DNA from: Chlorokybus atmophyticus
Taxonomy: Eukaryota > Streptophyta > Chlorokybophyceae > Chlorokybales > Chlorokybaceae
Length of the DNA stretch: 45,038 nucleotides
Assembly (NCBI GenBank): GCA_009103225.1
Contig: RHPI01002990.1
Span: forward strand, 836,247 to 881,284
Direction of reading: 5' to 3'
Shown: piece after piece, positions 12,595 to 23,199 of the stretch
Numbering within the stretch: the stretch's first letter is position 1
How the letters are laid out: each line of letters starts with the position of its first letter
Translations under genes and position numbers: made by a program
Notes under the pieces: generated by a model
Databases searched by the model: none
What the model was told of the DNA's origin: nothing
What the model saw: only the letters and a program-made list of their open reading frames with translations

Positions 12595-13663
12595 ACTGCC
12601 ACTGGTGTGTGGTCTCCCGCGCTTTGGGTATTTTCACGGTTTGCAGGCGTCGCAAGGCGTTGGTTAGGGCCAGGCTAACGCGGTTACATGGGGCCAGCAA
12701 ATTGCGCAAAAGCGGCATGCGGAGCACGAGAACACGGGTTAAGTGACTGTTGAGGCTGGCTTTGAGACCGGTTGGGTGCTGTTGTAACAACAGAGTTTAG
12801 CCAAGCAGCGTTAGATTTCGCGCCAATATCGTCTAGGCGGCGGCAGCGGTGGGGACGGCGGCCTGGGCGGAGTGGGCGGCGGACGGGTTGTTGCAGGCGC
12901 CAGGGGACTGGAGGAGGGTATCTGGCAGCCGTCTATTAGCTCCGCCGCATGGATGGGTCGCTTGCAGCGACGGGCGGTGGGCAGCTTGTCTAGGGTTACG
13001 GGCTGACAGCCCAGGCGGGCTTTAGCGGAGCTGAGGCTTGGCTTGAGGCGGAGGCTGGTAGGTCTTGGATCCTGGCAACGCTGTTATCACGCTGCCCGTC
13101 TTGGGCAGCTTGACGCGTTGCCCAAAAAAGAGGGGCTTGATGCCCCATCATACCGCTGAGGGTGCAAGCTGGTATGGCAACTCGGGCGCTGACGATTGCT
13201 GCTCAGGTCAGCTTTGAACTGTTTACTGCATGCTTGCATTCCTGCGTGTGCCGTGCCCACCGCACGCCACGCGATCTTTTTAAGACCGTATGCAGCTGTG
13301 CGCTGTTTCTTGCCCTCTATGTTCTTGATGGGTACCCTGCTGCTACTGCTTTAGATTCTGGTAAGCGTGCGATCACTTAGCTTGCGATCATAGGTGTGGC
13401 TGCTTCTGCTCATTCCATCGCTGTGGTCTGTGGTTACGTGTGGCATGTAACTTGATAAGCAGCCCAGAGCGTTTGGTCCTCTCAGGCAGTCATACAACAA
13501 CTATTCTGTACAGATTGGCTTCCTCAATGCGATTGCACTGCGTGCATTGTGTAGCATCCAGGTTTCTATTGCGTTCCAGGCTTGTTTGATGTGCTAACTA
13601 GCATGGTCATCCATATCATTGAGGCTTATGTGCCACATGCTGCGCGTGGAATAGAGGTACGCA
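12595..13663. other. Divergent intergenic region between unknown gene and DP
   Basis: This should carry the promoters of both flanking genes. The stretch 12830-13060 is rich in GGCGG and GGC words and unlike the AT-richer sequence around it. An E2F-consensus site lies at its left edge (12816-12824). Open frames such as 13162-13380 show no domain. A non-coding first exon of DP somewhere in 13380-13660 is possible. Confidence 0.5.
12816..12824. promoter_or_regulatory. Candidate E2F/DP binding site TTTCGCGCC
   Basis: TTTCGCGCC fits the consensus TTTSSCGC bound by E2F-DP dimers. It lies 840 nt upstream of the proposed DP start codon, in the region shared with the divergent minus-strand gene (230 nt from that gene's proposed start). 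A single match in 1 kb can occur by chance. Its position upstream of DP itself makes self-regulation a reasonable inference and no more. Confidence 0.4.
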
Positions 13664-16200
13664 ATGGCGGCACGCAATACCGTGCAAATCAAAGAAGAAG
13701 AGCCGTATTCGGGCAGTCAGTCCAGCGCTGTCTGCGACGAGAACAGCATACTGGAGCAAGAGTTCCTCCGCGACATGGAAGAGCTCGGTGCCCTCGAACA
13801 CTGCAATGACATTGGACTCGTGCAGAATGGACACATCCCTTCATTAAGAAGCAATGGTGAGTGAAGAGCCGGTATGTCAACATAGCAACCAAGGCAAGCA
13901 ATGTCGATTGTGTTGCGCTGCTACGAGTCCCGTCTGCAGCAGTCCCTTGCCACAAGGATGCATCGGCTGCACACTCTGCCGGCAGAGTAATCAGCTGCAC
14001 ACTCTGCTGTGCATACTGTGCAGCTGATGCATCCCTGCTGCGTTGCAACAGGGATGGTTCAGCTGCACTCTGCTGGCAACTTCGTCCAGCATACTGTGCA
14101 GCTGATCACTCCTGCACAGCAGTGGTCAGCTGTGTAAGCAGTCTGCATTCCAACAAGGATTTATTAGCTGCAGTGTGCAGCTAGTAGTGCAGAAGAGTGT
14201 GCAGCAGCGATCAGCTGGTTAGCTGTGTAAAGCCATCAGTTGTCTGTGTGCTGCTGGCAAGAGCCACCACACATTGTATTCTGTGCTGCTTGGACTGATG
14301 AACCGCATGCTCAGACACAGCGGGCTGGTCGGGCCAGCAACGCGCACGAGTCATACCCTTCAAGGCTCAGCCTCAACGGCTGCATTTGAATCCCGAGTCT
14401 CCCGCTCGCCAACCACCCAGTATTTATGCCCCCTCCCCCGTTAAGGGCGGGTTCCCATTGCTTGACCACGTCGGCAGGGGACCCTACTCGAACGGAATCA
14501 ACACTGTTGCCGCCTCGTTGGCCGCAGCAGCTCCACAGTCGGTCATTTCAATGGACTCCCTGACAGAGTCTGCTCGAAGGCGCCTTGACGAAGCCGTCGA
14601 TGATCTAGACTCACCGCGTGCAATGGATAGCGACTTGCTGTTGAGCGGCGGCCAGTCTGTCATGTAAGCAGCCAGCTACAAGGTGATGGCCAGCTAACTG
14701 TGATTTTGGGCTGATGAAGGATTACTCTGTATCATTCAGGAACTCGTCAAAGAAACGAGCGGCGCGTTCGTCGCTTCAAGACAAGAATGCTAAAGGCCTG
14801 CGCCATTTTGCTTTGGCAGGCAAGTGTCCTGCTGCACGTGCCGCTAACACAGCGGCTTGCTGGCTGATTTGATTGATACCCTCAGTTGCCAAGAAAGTTG
14901 AGGAGAAAGGGACTACCAGCTATAATGAGGTAAGTCAGTGGCTGACACGCCAGCTTGCGTACAGCAAGTGCCCTCGTTGTCATGGTACCTGGACACACTG
15001 CCGTTGCAGTAATGTGTGCGCTATGTGCAGGTTGCGGATGAGCTTGTTGCAGAGGTGTTGAGCCCAGATAACATGATGCACGATGATAAAAGTCAGGTAC
15101 TTGGTGGCTGTCGCACATGTGCAGACAGCACGCGTTCTGTCCGTTGCTCTACCAATGCATGCTGGCAGCATAGTGACTGTCGGTATCGTGCAGCCTTGTG
15201 ATGAGAAGAACATCAGGCGCAGGGTTTATGATGCCCTCAACGTCATGATGGCCATCAATGTCATAACCAGGGAGAAGAAGGAGATACAGTGGAAAGGCCT
15301 GCCAGTCACGATGAGCGAAAGCGACCTGTCAGAATTGAAGGTCAGTCTGTTCTGCTGCATTGCTCACTGTCATTGTGTCCAATGACCACCTTGCATATCT
15401 GTTGACATGAACAGGTATTGGCTGATGTTCAGTGTCACTGATGCGCCAACCTGCTTTTGGCTTGCAGGATAGGAAGGCTAAGGCTGAACAAAAGATTTCT
15501 CGTATGAAAGCCTACCTTCAAGAGCTGACAGCTCAAGTATGGCTAGCATGGTTTTGAATAATTGGTCAAGAAGGGCATGCCTGTGCATTCGTAGTTGATC
15601 GTCACACAGCACTGACCTTGTCGTTGCAACCGTGTTTTCAATGCAGTACACCGCTCTTCAGTGTCTGATAGATAGAAACCAAAGAAATGAAGACGAAGGA
15701 AAAGCCAGTGAAGGCATTAGTTTGCCTTTCATCCTTGTACAGGTGATACTTATCAACATTTTTCTGCCCTTTGCATTGCCTGCCATGTTGTGCAGACATG
15801 TGTGTATGAAAAGTTGGCACTGAATTGTGTTCACGCAGACCCAACCCCAAGCTATTGTGAAAGTAGAGATGTCTGAGTGCAGGCAAGTCATCAACTGTGA
15901 CTTCTCAAGGTATGAACATCATTAATCAAGTTTGGCGGTTCTTCTGCTGCATGTGATAGCAAGCGGCTGACTGTGGTTGATGCTCGCAGTTCCCCTTTTC
16001 AAGTGCACGATGAACAGTTCGTCCTCAAGTGCATGGGCCTGTGCGATGAACAACGACTGCGCACTCAGCGGCAGCAGCGACAGCAGCCGATACTGCTGCA
16101 TCAACAGCAACAGCAGCAACCCGTCTGGCGACCCATCTCAACACTCAACGCCCGGTCCAACGGCGTCACACAGAGCCCTGCGAGGTCCAGAGTAAGGTAG
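13664..16200 (+). CDS. DP: DP transcription factor (E2F dimerisation partner)
   Basis: Ten exons join in phase to 439 aa: 13664-13856, 14321-14663, 14740-14819, 14886-14929, 15031-15096, 15194-15340, 15468-15536, 15647-15742, 15839-15909 and 15990-16200. The winged-helix DNA-binding domain (about 195-290) has the family signatures [20 protein letters not shown], and the DNA-contacting [10 protein letters not shown] (about 250-259) followed by [12 protein letters not shown] Leu/Gln-rich dimerisation helix (about 292-345) and SLPFILVQ lead to the DP-conserved C-terminal block that ends near FVLKCMGL. The last 60 residues are a Gln-rich tail. DP proteins pair with E2F to control G1/S genes. Intron 3 (14820-14885) starts with GC; using the nearby GT instead gives an early stop. 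The N-terminal 190 residues are not conserved by eye, so the start is less sure than the core. Confidence 0.95.
13857..14320 (+). repeat. Imperfect CAGCTG-rich repeats in DP intron 1
   Basis: Between about 13955 and 14215 the words CAGCTG, CTGCACACTCTGC and GCATACTGTGCAGCTGAT recur several times with substitutions. They look like a locally expanded intron sequence. CAGCTG is also an E-box, but I have no evidence that it is used here. Confidence 0.55.
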
Positions 16201-16899
16201 AGGTTGACCTGAGCCAGGCTTAGTGCACAATGATTGTACTTGCCTGAGTCTTCCACACTTGCCTTTCACATTGGTTTGCCGCCAATAATGCCGAGGCGGT
16301 TTTAGTTTGTACCTTACTGCGTACTCTTGGTACCAGTCATGCCTAAGTTAAATGATATGAGAATTATTACGACCTGCAGTGTGATGCCTTCATTCTACAG
16401 ATGAGCTGTCAGTCATTACTGAAATCGTGTAAGCGCGAGTTGGCAATATTCATTGCTAACATCGGTGCCTAACAGTGGGTCCTATCCTGGTGCAAAAGCC
16501 TTATACAGTAGCGATGTCACTTGTTAACCTCATCAACTTGTTGTTTGCACAATGTGCATCATACCCTTGCCGCGCAGCAGCACCTAACATCACTCGTGAC
16601 AGCGGTTTTGTTTATGCACATCCGAAATTCACACTACGCCTGATGAACATACAAACATGACCGCAAGGATTTGAGTTGACATGCGCCACCCTTCTGAGTA
16701 TCTCTCAAGTCCCACTCCAATTGTGATCGACCCATACAACACTACTATTGACATGTACACGGGTGCACAGGGGTAAGGAACATGCTCTCAGCACAAAACA
16801 AGGCTGTAGTCATGCAACGCATTCAGATGACAAGCACTGCGCACTTGTTGCATGGTGTGCAACAAAATCAATTTCAAGGTGCTGCTGTGCCTAACTAGC
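16201..16899. other. Convergent intergenic region, no gene seen
   Basis: The DP gene and the C2orf69-like gene end tail to tail. No coding exon or repeat is recognised. A TGTAA word, the common green-algal poly(A) signal, occurs near 16427, but it is not close enough to the DP stop to be convincing. Confidence 0.5.
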
Positions 16900-18466
16900 T
16901 TACGGCTGGAAAGCTTCCAGGATCCTGAAGTGCATTGTGAGACTCGGCCGCTCTCCCTCAAAATACAGGACCTCCTTCGGTCTGCAGCCTGCTTCAGTCA
17001 GCAGTGCAACTGAACGGTTCTTTTCCTCCTCAATCCAATGCCGGTTGCGATCTGTCCACTGCCGGGGCGTGCCATGGAACACCAAGCTCATGGGTCTCAC
17101 AGCAGCCGCGTGTGCAATCCCAGCAATCGTCTGCGGGTCAGTCAGGTAAGCCCCGCGGCAGTTTAACCCCACATCCACGTAATGGACCGCCTCAATAGAC
17201 TCAAGCAGCGCTCTCGTCCTTGGCAGCAAACCTTGCGGTGCGTGTGCGTGCTTGGACGCCATCTCATCATTGACCTACAGCAAAGTTGTGGATGTCGGAA
17301 AAGGCAGTGGCGTAGCAATGAAGTATCCAGTAGGTGCATGCGCAGCAGGACGTGTGCGTGTATGTGTCAATACCTGTACATCACCCGAAAGCAAAGCGAG
17401 CTCCGTTAAGAGCTGATTGAGTACCACCCCGCCTTTGCTGAAACCAATACAAATGGTCGGGTCGGCACGTGGACCGTAGTGTTCTGGTGTGTGAACCAGC
17501 AGCTGCCTCTTGGGACACGAGCGGATAGCTGCCAGCTGCGCTATCTTGGTTGCGGCGTCATTGAGGAGCTCGGCTAAATGTGTTGCAGCAGGGTATCTTG
17601 CTGGTGAGTAACCCAGAGGGTCCCCATGCTTGGTCATTGCGGGGATAAAGTTGTCGTAGCATGCAAAGCTCTGCTCGTATCTTGCTGGTGAGACTACCCA
17701 TATATCTGATGCTTTGGGAGGTTGTTCCCTGCACGTCAACTTCATCATCCATGCATGCAGGAACAAGAACAAGAACAGCAAAGATGAAAAGGTTGACTCA
17801 GCATTTCAGGGTGCTGGAAACCATGCAGACGAGAAAACTTCTTTATATACACAAGTACAGTACCACAGGTGCCTTCTGTTGCCTCACCATGCAGCACGAA
17901 TTGGGCTGGCTGGCACAGTGGGAGGGTTATCAAACTTGGCTGCAAGCATCCTAGCTACATTTATTGGCTGGCGCAAACGAAGAACAGCCTCATGCGCCTG
18001 CAGATCTAATATGTCTTCGGGAATGTCATCACCCATGAAAAACACCACTCTACATGTGGGCCCCTGCGAAGAGCTTCAATACAAAAGAAAACCACAACAT
18101 GCCACCAGGTAGACAGTGTACCAACACGCGTTGGTGATAAGCTGCAACAGATAGCAGGCAACACATCGCACAACCAAAAGCTCTGTCAAACTGACCTCGG
18201 GATGGAGAGCGTAATGGAGTAAGTTGCTGTGCCCATTTGAGCCTGTTGCCACTAACTGCCCGCACAGGCGCTGCATGGCCATGCCTGCTGCGGTTTTCTT
18301 CTCTTCTAAGAGGAAGGCCTCACACACACATACACACACTGTAGCATGCCACTTCCACTGTTCAGCAACCACACAGGCAATGCCCTACAACGTTCCCAGC
18401 TGCTCAGTCAATCGATGCCATCTGGATGGATGCTGTCTCGCCCACCTGCCACACCAGTCGCAACAT
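16900..18466 (-). CDS. C2orf69/UPF0565 family protein (hydrolase fold)
   Basis: On the minus strand, exons 18466-18446, 18318-18196, 18063-17888, 17728-17374 and 17274-16900 sum in frame to 349 aa, close to human C2orf69 (385 aa). Family marks in order are RVVFFMGDDI, the block DIWVV...FACYDNF (about 115-134), the nucleophile-elbow-like IGFSKGGVVLNQLL (Ser204), YVDVGLNCRGAYLTDP, and a C-terminal HFRILEAF. Human C2orf69 is a mitochondrial protein linked to glycogen and oxidative metabolism. The Gly-x-Ser-x-Gly elbow suggests a lipase-like fold, although no reaction is established. The 21-nt first exon encodes only MLRLVWQ and is a guess based on phase and splice sites. The next in-frame Met lies in exon 2, and an upstream exon near 19159-18950 could also belong to this gene. 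Confidence 0.86.
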
Positions 18467-18820
18467 ATATCCTTCAGCCGAGTTGAGACAAGCCTTGGGC
18501 CACATCAACAATCTGTGGTCATAGCCCAAACACGACTAAACATATGTCTGGATACTGCCAGCTCGCAACGAGAGCGGAGGGTCAACCAGGAACTGCTTTG
18601 ACCAGTGACTACATAAAACCAGCATTGCAAGGACTTTACGTCGGAGGATAGAAGATTTGCTTTTCGAGTTGCCAGCAAACCGGCAGACAAAGCATAGATG
18701 GGCCAAAGCACGACGAGGAGTTGATACTTGAAAGGTTCGACAACCTTGACTGCGTTTAGATCAGACCAATGGTGAATGCATCCCGTTGTGACACGACAAC
18801 TTTAGCCACCATACAGCTGT

Positions 18821-18843
18821 ACATGCATGCATGCATGCATGTA
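18821..18843. repeat. Self-complementary TGCA/ATGC run
   Basis: A perfect (ATGC)n run of about 20 bases is fully palindromic and could form a cruciform or mark a slippage site. Shorter TGCATGCA words recur in introns and spacers across the window. Confidence 0.9.
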
Positions 18844-18949
18844 TAGATGTATGATGGCTAAAGCCTACAGCACCTGCCAAAGCCAGGAAAGCAACCACCC
18901 ACAAACTGCTAGCACATAATAACGCCACCACACAACTCGCCTTTCCAGC

Positions 18950-19159
18950 ATGTGACGACGCCATTTTGGAAGTGACTTGGAGGACGGAGTCAAAGAGATC
19001 GACAGCCCCGCCTCCGATATCCACCATGCGGTGGCCGGCCTGGACCAGCGGCTCGCCCAGGTCCAGCAGCGCCCCAGCTGCCGCGACCACCAGCGTCAGC
19101 AGCCACAGCGCCGCCGACACGGCGCGCCTCTTCCACGAACGCCACGCCGCCGTCCACAT
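18950..19159 (-). CDS. Candidate coding exon, small membrane-like peptide
   Basis: Reading down from an ATG at 19159, the minus strand is open with nearly all third positions G or C until about 18970, then composition drops sharply, as at an exon end. The product begins MWTAAWRSWKRR, then has a hydrophobic segment (LWLLTLVVAAAGALL), then an amphipathic stretch around VDIGGGAVDLFDSV. An in-frame TGA lies just upstream of the ATG. Beyond 18970 the frame stays open to 18761 but runs into TGCATG repeats, so the true donor or stop is not known. It could be a small gene, or the first exon (signal anchor) of the C2orf69-like gene that starts 500 nt further on. The opposite strand is also open, but reads as Arg/Gln/Pro low complexity. 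Confidence 0.4.
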
Positions 19160-19191
19160 GGGATGGACACGCCTTCACCCGCACAAGCCAG

Positions 19192-19216
19192 GCGCCGCCG
19201 CCGCCGCCGCCGCCGT
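19192..19216. repeat. GCC trinucleotide run
   Basis: About eight GCC/CGC units lie between the divergent gene starts. They would code for Arg, Pro or Ala strings on one strand and Gly, Ala or Arg on the other; none is supported as protein. Confidence 0.9.
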
Positions 19217-19338
19217 CGACCACAACCTCAACCACAATGACGACCAGTTTATCTACAGGCTTGCTTACGAGCTCAGCAATATTCGCAGCTGTAAGCTTGT
19301 TGCTGTGTTTGTTATATTTCTAGGCGCAAGCTGGAGGC

Positions 19339-22198
19339 ATGGCGGAGGTGGGCGTGCTGGCGGAGCAGTACGTCAAGCTGGTGCTGGCGCTGGGCAAGCA
19401 CGACGAGAGCTACGTGGACGCCTACTATGGCCCCAAGGAGTGGGCGGAGCAGCCGGCGCCGCCGCTACCTGCTGTCCTGGCCGCCGCCCAGCAGGTAAGC
19501 TTCATGCATTGGACTACTGCTTTGCTGCTTGCCTTTGTCTGCTGCACACATGCATGCAGGCATGCTAAGTCCTGAGGAATGCTGCAATGTATGCTGCTTC
19601 TCTGCAATAGCACGCAGCATGCCAACGATCAGCATCTCATGCAATGCTTCTTCAATGCTGCTGCATGCACATTCAACTTGCACTTGCGAGGCATTGTGAT
19701 TTGATCTTAGCTTCGTCACTCGTGCCAATCAGCAGTGCATGCACTCTATACCATATGCAGACGGTAGCAGTGTCTGGTGTTTGAGTAGTAAACTGTACGA
19801 AAACAGTCCCGCACACTGAACAAGTTCTGGGCTGTGAAAGCGCATGCTCAATGTTTGTGGCACATGCTTTGACATACCGTGCATGGTTGACATCAAGACA
19901 TGCGGGCAGTTCCTATTGTAAAAGCTAAGCTTGATGTTAGAGCATTCTATGGTGACTGCAGCTGCTGGCGGATGTGGCTGCCACACCATCAGAAGATGCA
20001 GACTCTTCTTACCGTTTGAAGTTCCTGCTGAAGCAGCTGCAGGCAATGGTCGCACGAGCTCGCATCCTCTCAGGTTTGCTCCGGGGTCAGCTCTTGGGCG
20101 TGTTTAGGTTAAAGTTGATGCTGTATGCTTACAGTGTCTTCTGTTTGTGTCCAATGCCATCTGTAGTGTTATGTGTACTTTACCATCTTCTTTGGTGATC
20201 AGGCGAAACCATGAGTTTTGATGAGGAGGCACGCGAGATCTTCGACACAACTGTCCCTAGGTTCCCTTCTTCAGAGCAGGTGTGACCTATTTGTTTCTGA
20301 CGGTATCAGTAGCCTGCCACGTCACCCAAGGCGTAAGTACGACACTGTGCGCACATGTCTGGTTTGCAACGTTAAACGTCCATGCACAGCATCAAAGCAT
20401 CATTACATCAAACAAGTCTGACCTGGCATGCATGCAAAGCCTGCCATGTTTTACTGCATGTCTCGTGCGCACGAACAATTAACTGCTGGCTTCAGTAGGC
20501 TGGACAATGCCGAGCATGAGCTTAACTCTACTTGTCATTTGTCAACGGCGTCACCAGCTTAAGGTTTGATTCTCAGTGTCATTCTGAAAGGCAGGAACCC
20601 CCTGAGCTCCAAGCGTTGGATGCTCTGCTGCCTGAGGCCCCGGGAGGATCAAAGGCGGACGAGAGCAAGGCGGAGGGCTTGGTGCGCCGCTGGGAACACT
20701 TCCGCTCACAGTTTCGTGTGCCGGAGGTGAGGACATGCTGCTTGGACCTGGGCTGGGAGAGAAGGCCCTGTTGTTGATTGTCTGTCCCCACAGTTACATG
20801 CTTTGCATGCAGGACAAGCTAGACGCTGTGTTTAGTGCGGCCTTGGACGAGTCGCGCAAAAGGTCGGCCAAGCACATACAACTGCCTGGTACGTTGCGCT
20901 TTGACAACATGTGCAGTATGTTAAGCAACATGCATTTGTCACTGCCATGCTATGTCGTTGCCCATGTTATGGCATCAAAGCATAACATGTCCAACAGTAC
21001 CATTGTTTGTCATGAGCACGGCTGAATTGACCTTTACCACAGCTGACATTGACAACGCCCTGTCGCTTGCAGACCATGAATCCTTCACTGTGGAGTATGT
21101 CAAAAATAAGCCGTGGACGGGATACAACCGGTACAAAGGTAATGCGCGGTCAGTGATTCAGCTGAACACGGACATCCCCATCACGATTGATCGGGCCATT
21201 GATGTGGCGTGTCACGAGGCCTATCCAGGTCGGTGTTGCAGACATCATGTGGTAATCAGCTTTGTTGCACAAAGAACTAACCACCATCACTTGCAGGACA
21301 CCATGTATTCAACACGCTGATGGAGGAAGATCTCTTCATAAAAGCGGGATGGGTGGAGTTCACAGTCTACCCTCTGTACAGCCCGCAAAGCTTGATTGCA
21401 GAAGGAACTGCCGAATTTGGCATTGAGGTTTGTGGTAATATGCGTGACTGAGTGTCAGTGGAGATTTTAGTAACCAACACGTATGTTCAGTACATTAATG
21501 AATGCAATGCCTACTCTCTCAGGTAGCATTTCCCACAGATGAAGAGAGGCTGCAATTCGAAAAGGATGTGCTCTTCCCTATAGCTGGCTTGGATGCTTCA
21601 CAAGCAAAGGTGAGTGTACTCGCGTCATATGATCAGAGCCTGTGTTTCTGGCATCTGCTTACCATGCTCAACAGTGGTTGTGTACACTGCCTGACGGGCG
21701 AAGTCATAATGAGGTGTCCTCCTATGAGCAGTTGTACTTTGAAGCGCGGTCGATTGTAGAAAAGCTTCACATGCAAGAGATAGAAGTGGCCCGGGATTAT
21801 CTTGACAAGCGCCTTTCACGGCAAGGCGCTGTTGAAGCCATGGTGAAACGCTGCTTGACAGAGCAGGACCGTGCAGGTAAGATATATGGCTGTTTGCCAA
21901 GCTTTCACAGCAAAGTGCGCATACGCTACATCAACAACGCACATGTGGTCACTGCTTTCCGTGTGCTACATCACAAGCTAACCCATCTTGGGCTCATGCT
22001 TTTGCCTCTGCAGAGAAACGACTCTCCTTTATTGATGCGTATCGGGCATACATCATCAACTATGCGTGGGGTCTGGAACTGGTCCGGCGTTATGTTGCAC
22101 GTTGCGGTGGGACCCCCGACCGACCCGATGTGAGGTGGCAGCTGCTGAACGCTATGCTGAGAAGGCCGCCTATGCCGTCGGATATAGTGACTGAGTAG
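19339..22198 (+). CDS. DUF885-type HExxPGHH putative zinc hydrolase
   Basis: Ten exons join in phase to 447 aa: 19339-19494, 19962-20073, 20203-20279, 20595-20726, 20813-20888, 21043-21228, 21297-21427, 21523-21609, 21675-21876 and 22014-22198. The N-terminus (LAEQYVKLVLALGKHD, then YVDAYYGPKEW) is typical of a bacterial and algal group of uncharacterised proteins. The likely active site is HEAYPGHH (242-249), split by the intron at 21228/21297. AEGTAEFGIE (about 281-290) supplies candidate third metal ligands. In DUF885-like proteins this motif resembles a gluzincin HExxH site, so a Zn-dependent peptidase or hydrolase role is inferred; the substrate is unknown. No clear targeting sequence is seen. 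The ATG at 19339 lies just after a TTTCTAG acceptor-like site, so a 5' UTR intron or an extra N-terminal exon is possible. Confidence 0.9.
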
Positions 22199-22788
22199 GG
22201 CGGGTCCTGCCTGGAATTTGGTTGGTATGTGCAGTGCATGCATAGGCATTGTGTTTTGAGCAGAAACTTCACGCAGTGCAGTGCGCACAATGAAATGGCC
22301 TCGTGACATAACGTGCGATGTGACCTGCAGTTGCTCGATGTTCATGTTGTCGGCCCTCCCAAACTTCGCCATGCTCTCGCCGATTGGCCAACTGTCAGCA
22401 AGCATCACCTACCCAGTGACGGGTACAGACAAGATTTTGCGGTGCAACCTCTCAGCGTGATGTATGAAGACCAGCTGCAATGTGCGCGAAAGGTGACCGC
22501 AGCTGAATTTCATCCAAGTGGGTCTGGACTGGAATGTATGCATGATTGAGTGCCCTGCTTGTGCTGGTTGTGATAGGAGTCAGGAAGCAAGGTTTAGGCC
22601 ACTGCTTTTGCAAACTTCTTCGTAAAGTAAACAGTACTTGACCTGCGGCAGTGCTTGCAGTATTCGCATAATTGCATGCGAACTGGTGCTGGCTTCATGC
22701 AAGCATTACTACTACAGCAACTTTGCGTCCATGCTATGTGCCGCTCTCCACGCCTACCTCACACCACAAAACAAAGCATGCAACTACA
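22199..22788. other. 3' flank with a possible orphan minus-strand exon
   Basis: On the minus strand about 22415-22332 is open and flanked by an acceptor-like TGGGTAG and a donor CAG|GTCACA, with coding-like composition (reads ...ADSWPIGESMAKFG...). I could not link it to any other exon, so it may be a gene relic or chance. Nothing else is recognised here. Confidence 0.3.
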
Positions 22789-23199
22789 CTACACGGCTGC
22801 AGCCGCCAGCACTGCGCCCAATTTGGTTGTCGGTGCCATGGGGCCCCAGCCTGGCACCGCCGCCACAACTGCCGCTCCCCGCTCTATCGTAAGGCCTTGG
22901 GCACGCTGCAGTTCGCATGCCACGTGTTGCCTGTACAGCGCAAGAAAGCCAGGCAACCTGCGCAGCGACAGGTCACGTGCGGCGAGTGCTCGTCGTGCAC
23001 AGGCATCAATGACATCGTGGAAGGCTTGGCCGAGCATGCCGTACGTCCCCGCCGCCAAAGGGTAGAACATGTCGTTCAGCGGGTGGTCCTGGTACTTGCG
23101 CCGCTTCGCCTGCTCCGCCGCCCTGGCGGCGCCACCCGGTTGCTCGCCGCAGGCGGTGATGGTCACGTCCCACAACATGCGTATGTCGCGACCCGGCAA
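22789..23199 (-). mobile_element. Retroelement remnant, reverse-transcriptase C-terminal-like fragment
   Basis: An open frame of 136 codons on the minus strand carries WDVTITACGEQPG, then AARAAEQAKRRKYQDHPL, then FYPLAAGTYGMLGQAFHDVI, and later RQHVACELQRAQGLTIERG. This order (a DVT strand, Ala/Arg-rich helix with KRRKY, a FxPLAxxTYGxLG block, and a terminal RGxA) resembles the region downstream of the reverse transcriptase domain in non-LTR retrotransposon proteins of plants and algae. The catalytic RT motifs are absent from the neighbourhood and no intact second ORF, poly(A) tail or target duplication was found, so this is a 5'-truncated, dead copy. Identity rests on remembered family pattern and not on a search. 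Confidence 0.5.

Noticed and set aside
18977-19240. Plus-strand frame starting MEDGVKEIDSP and ending in Arg/Gln/Pro
   Set aside because: Its second half is just the GCC run, and the opposite strand over the same bases has better codon composition and a sensible hydrophobic segment.
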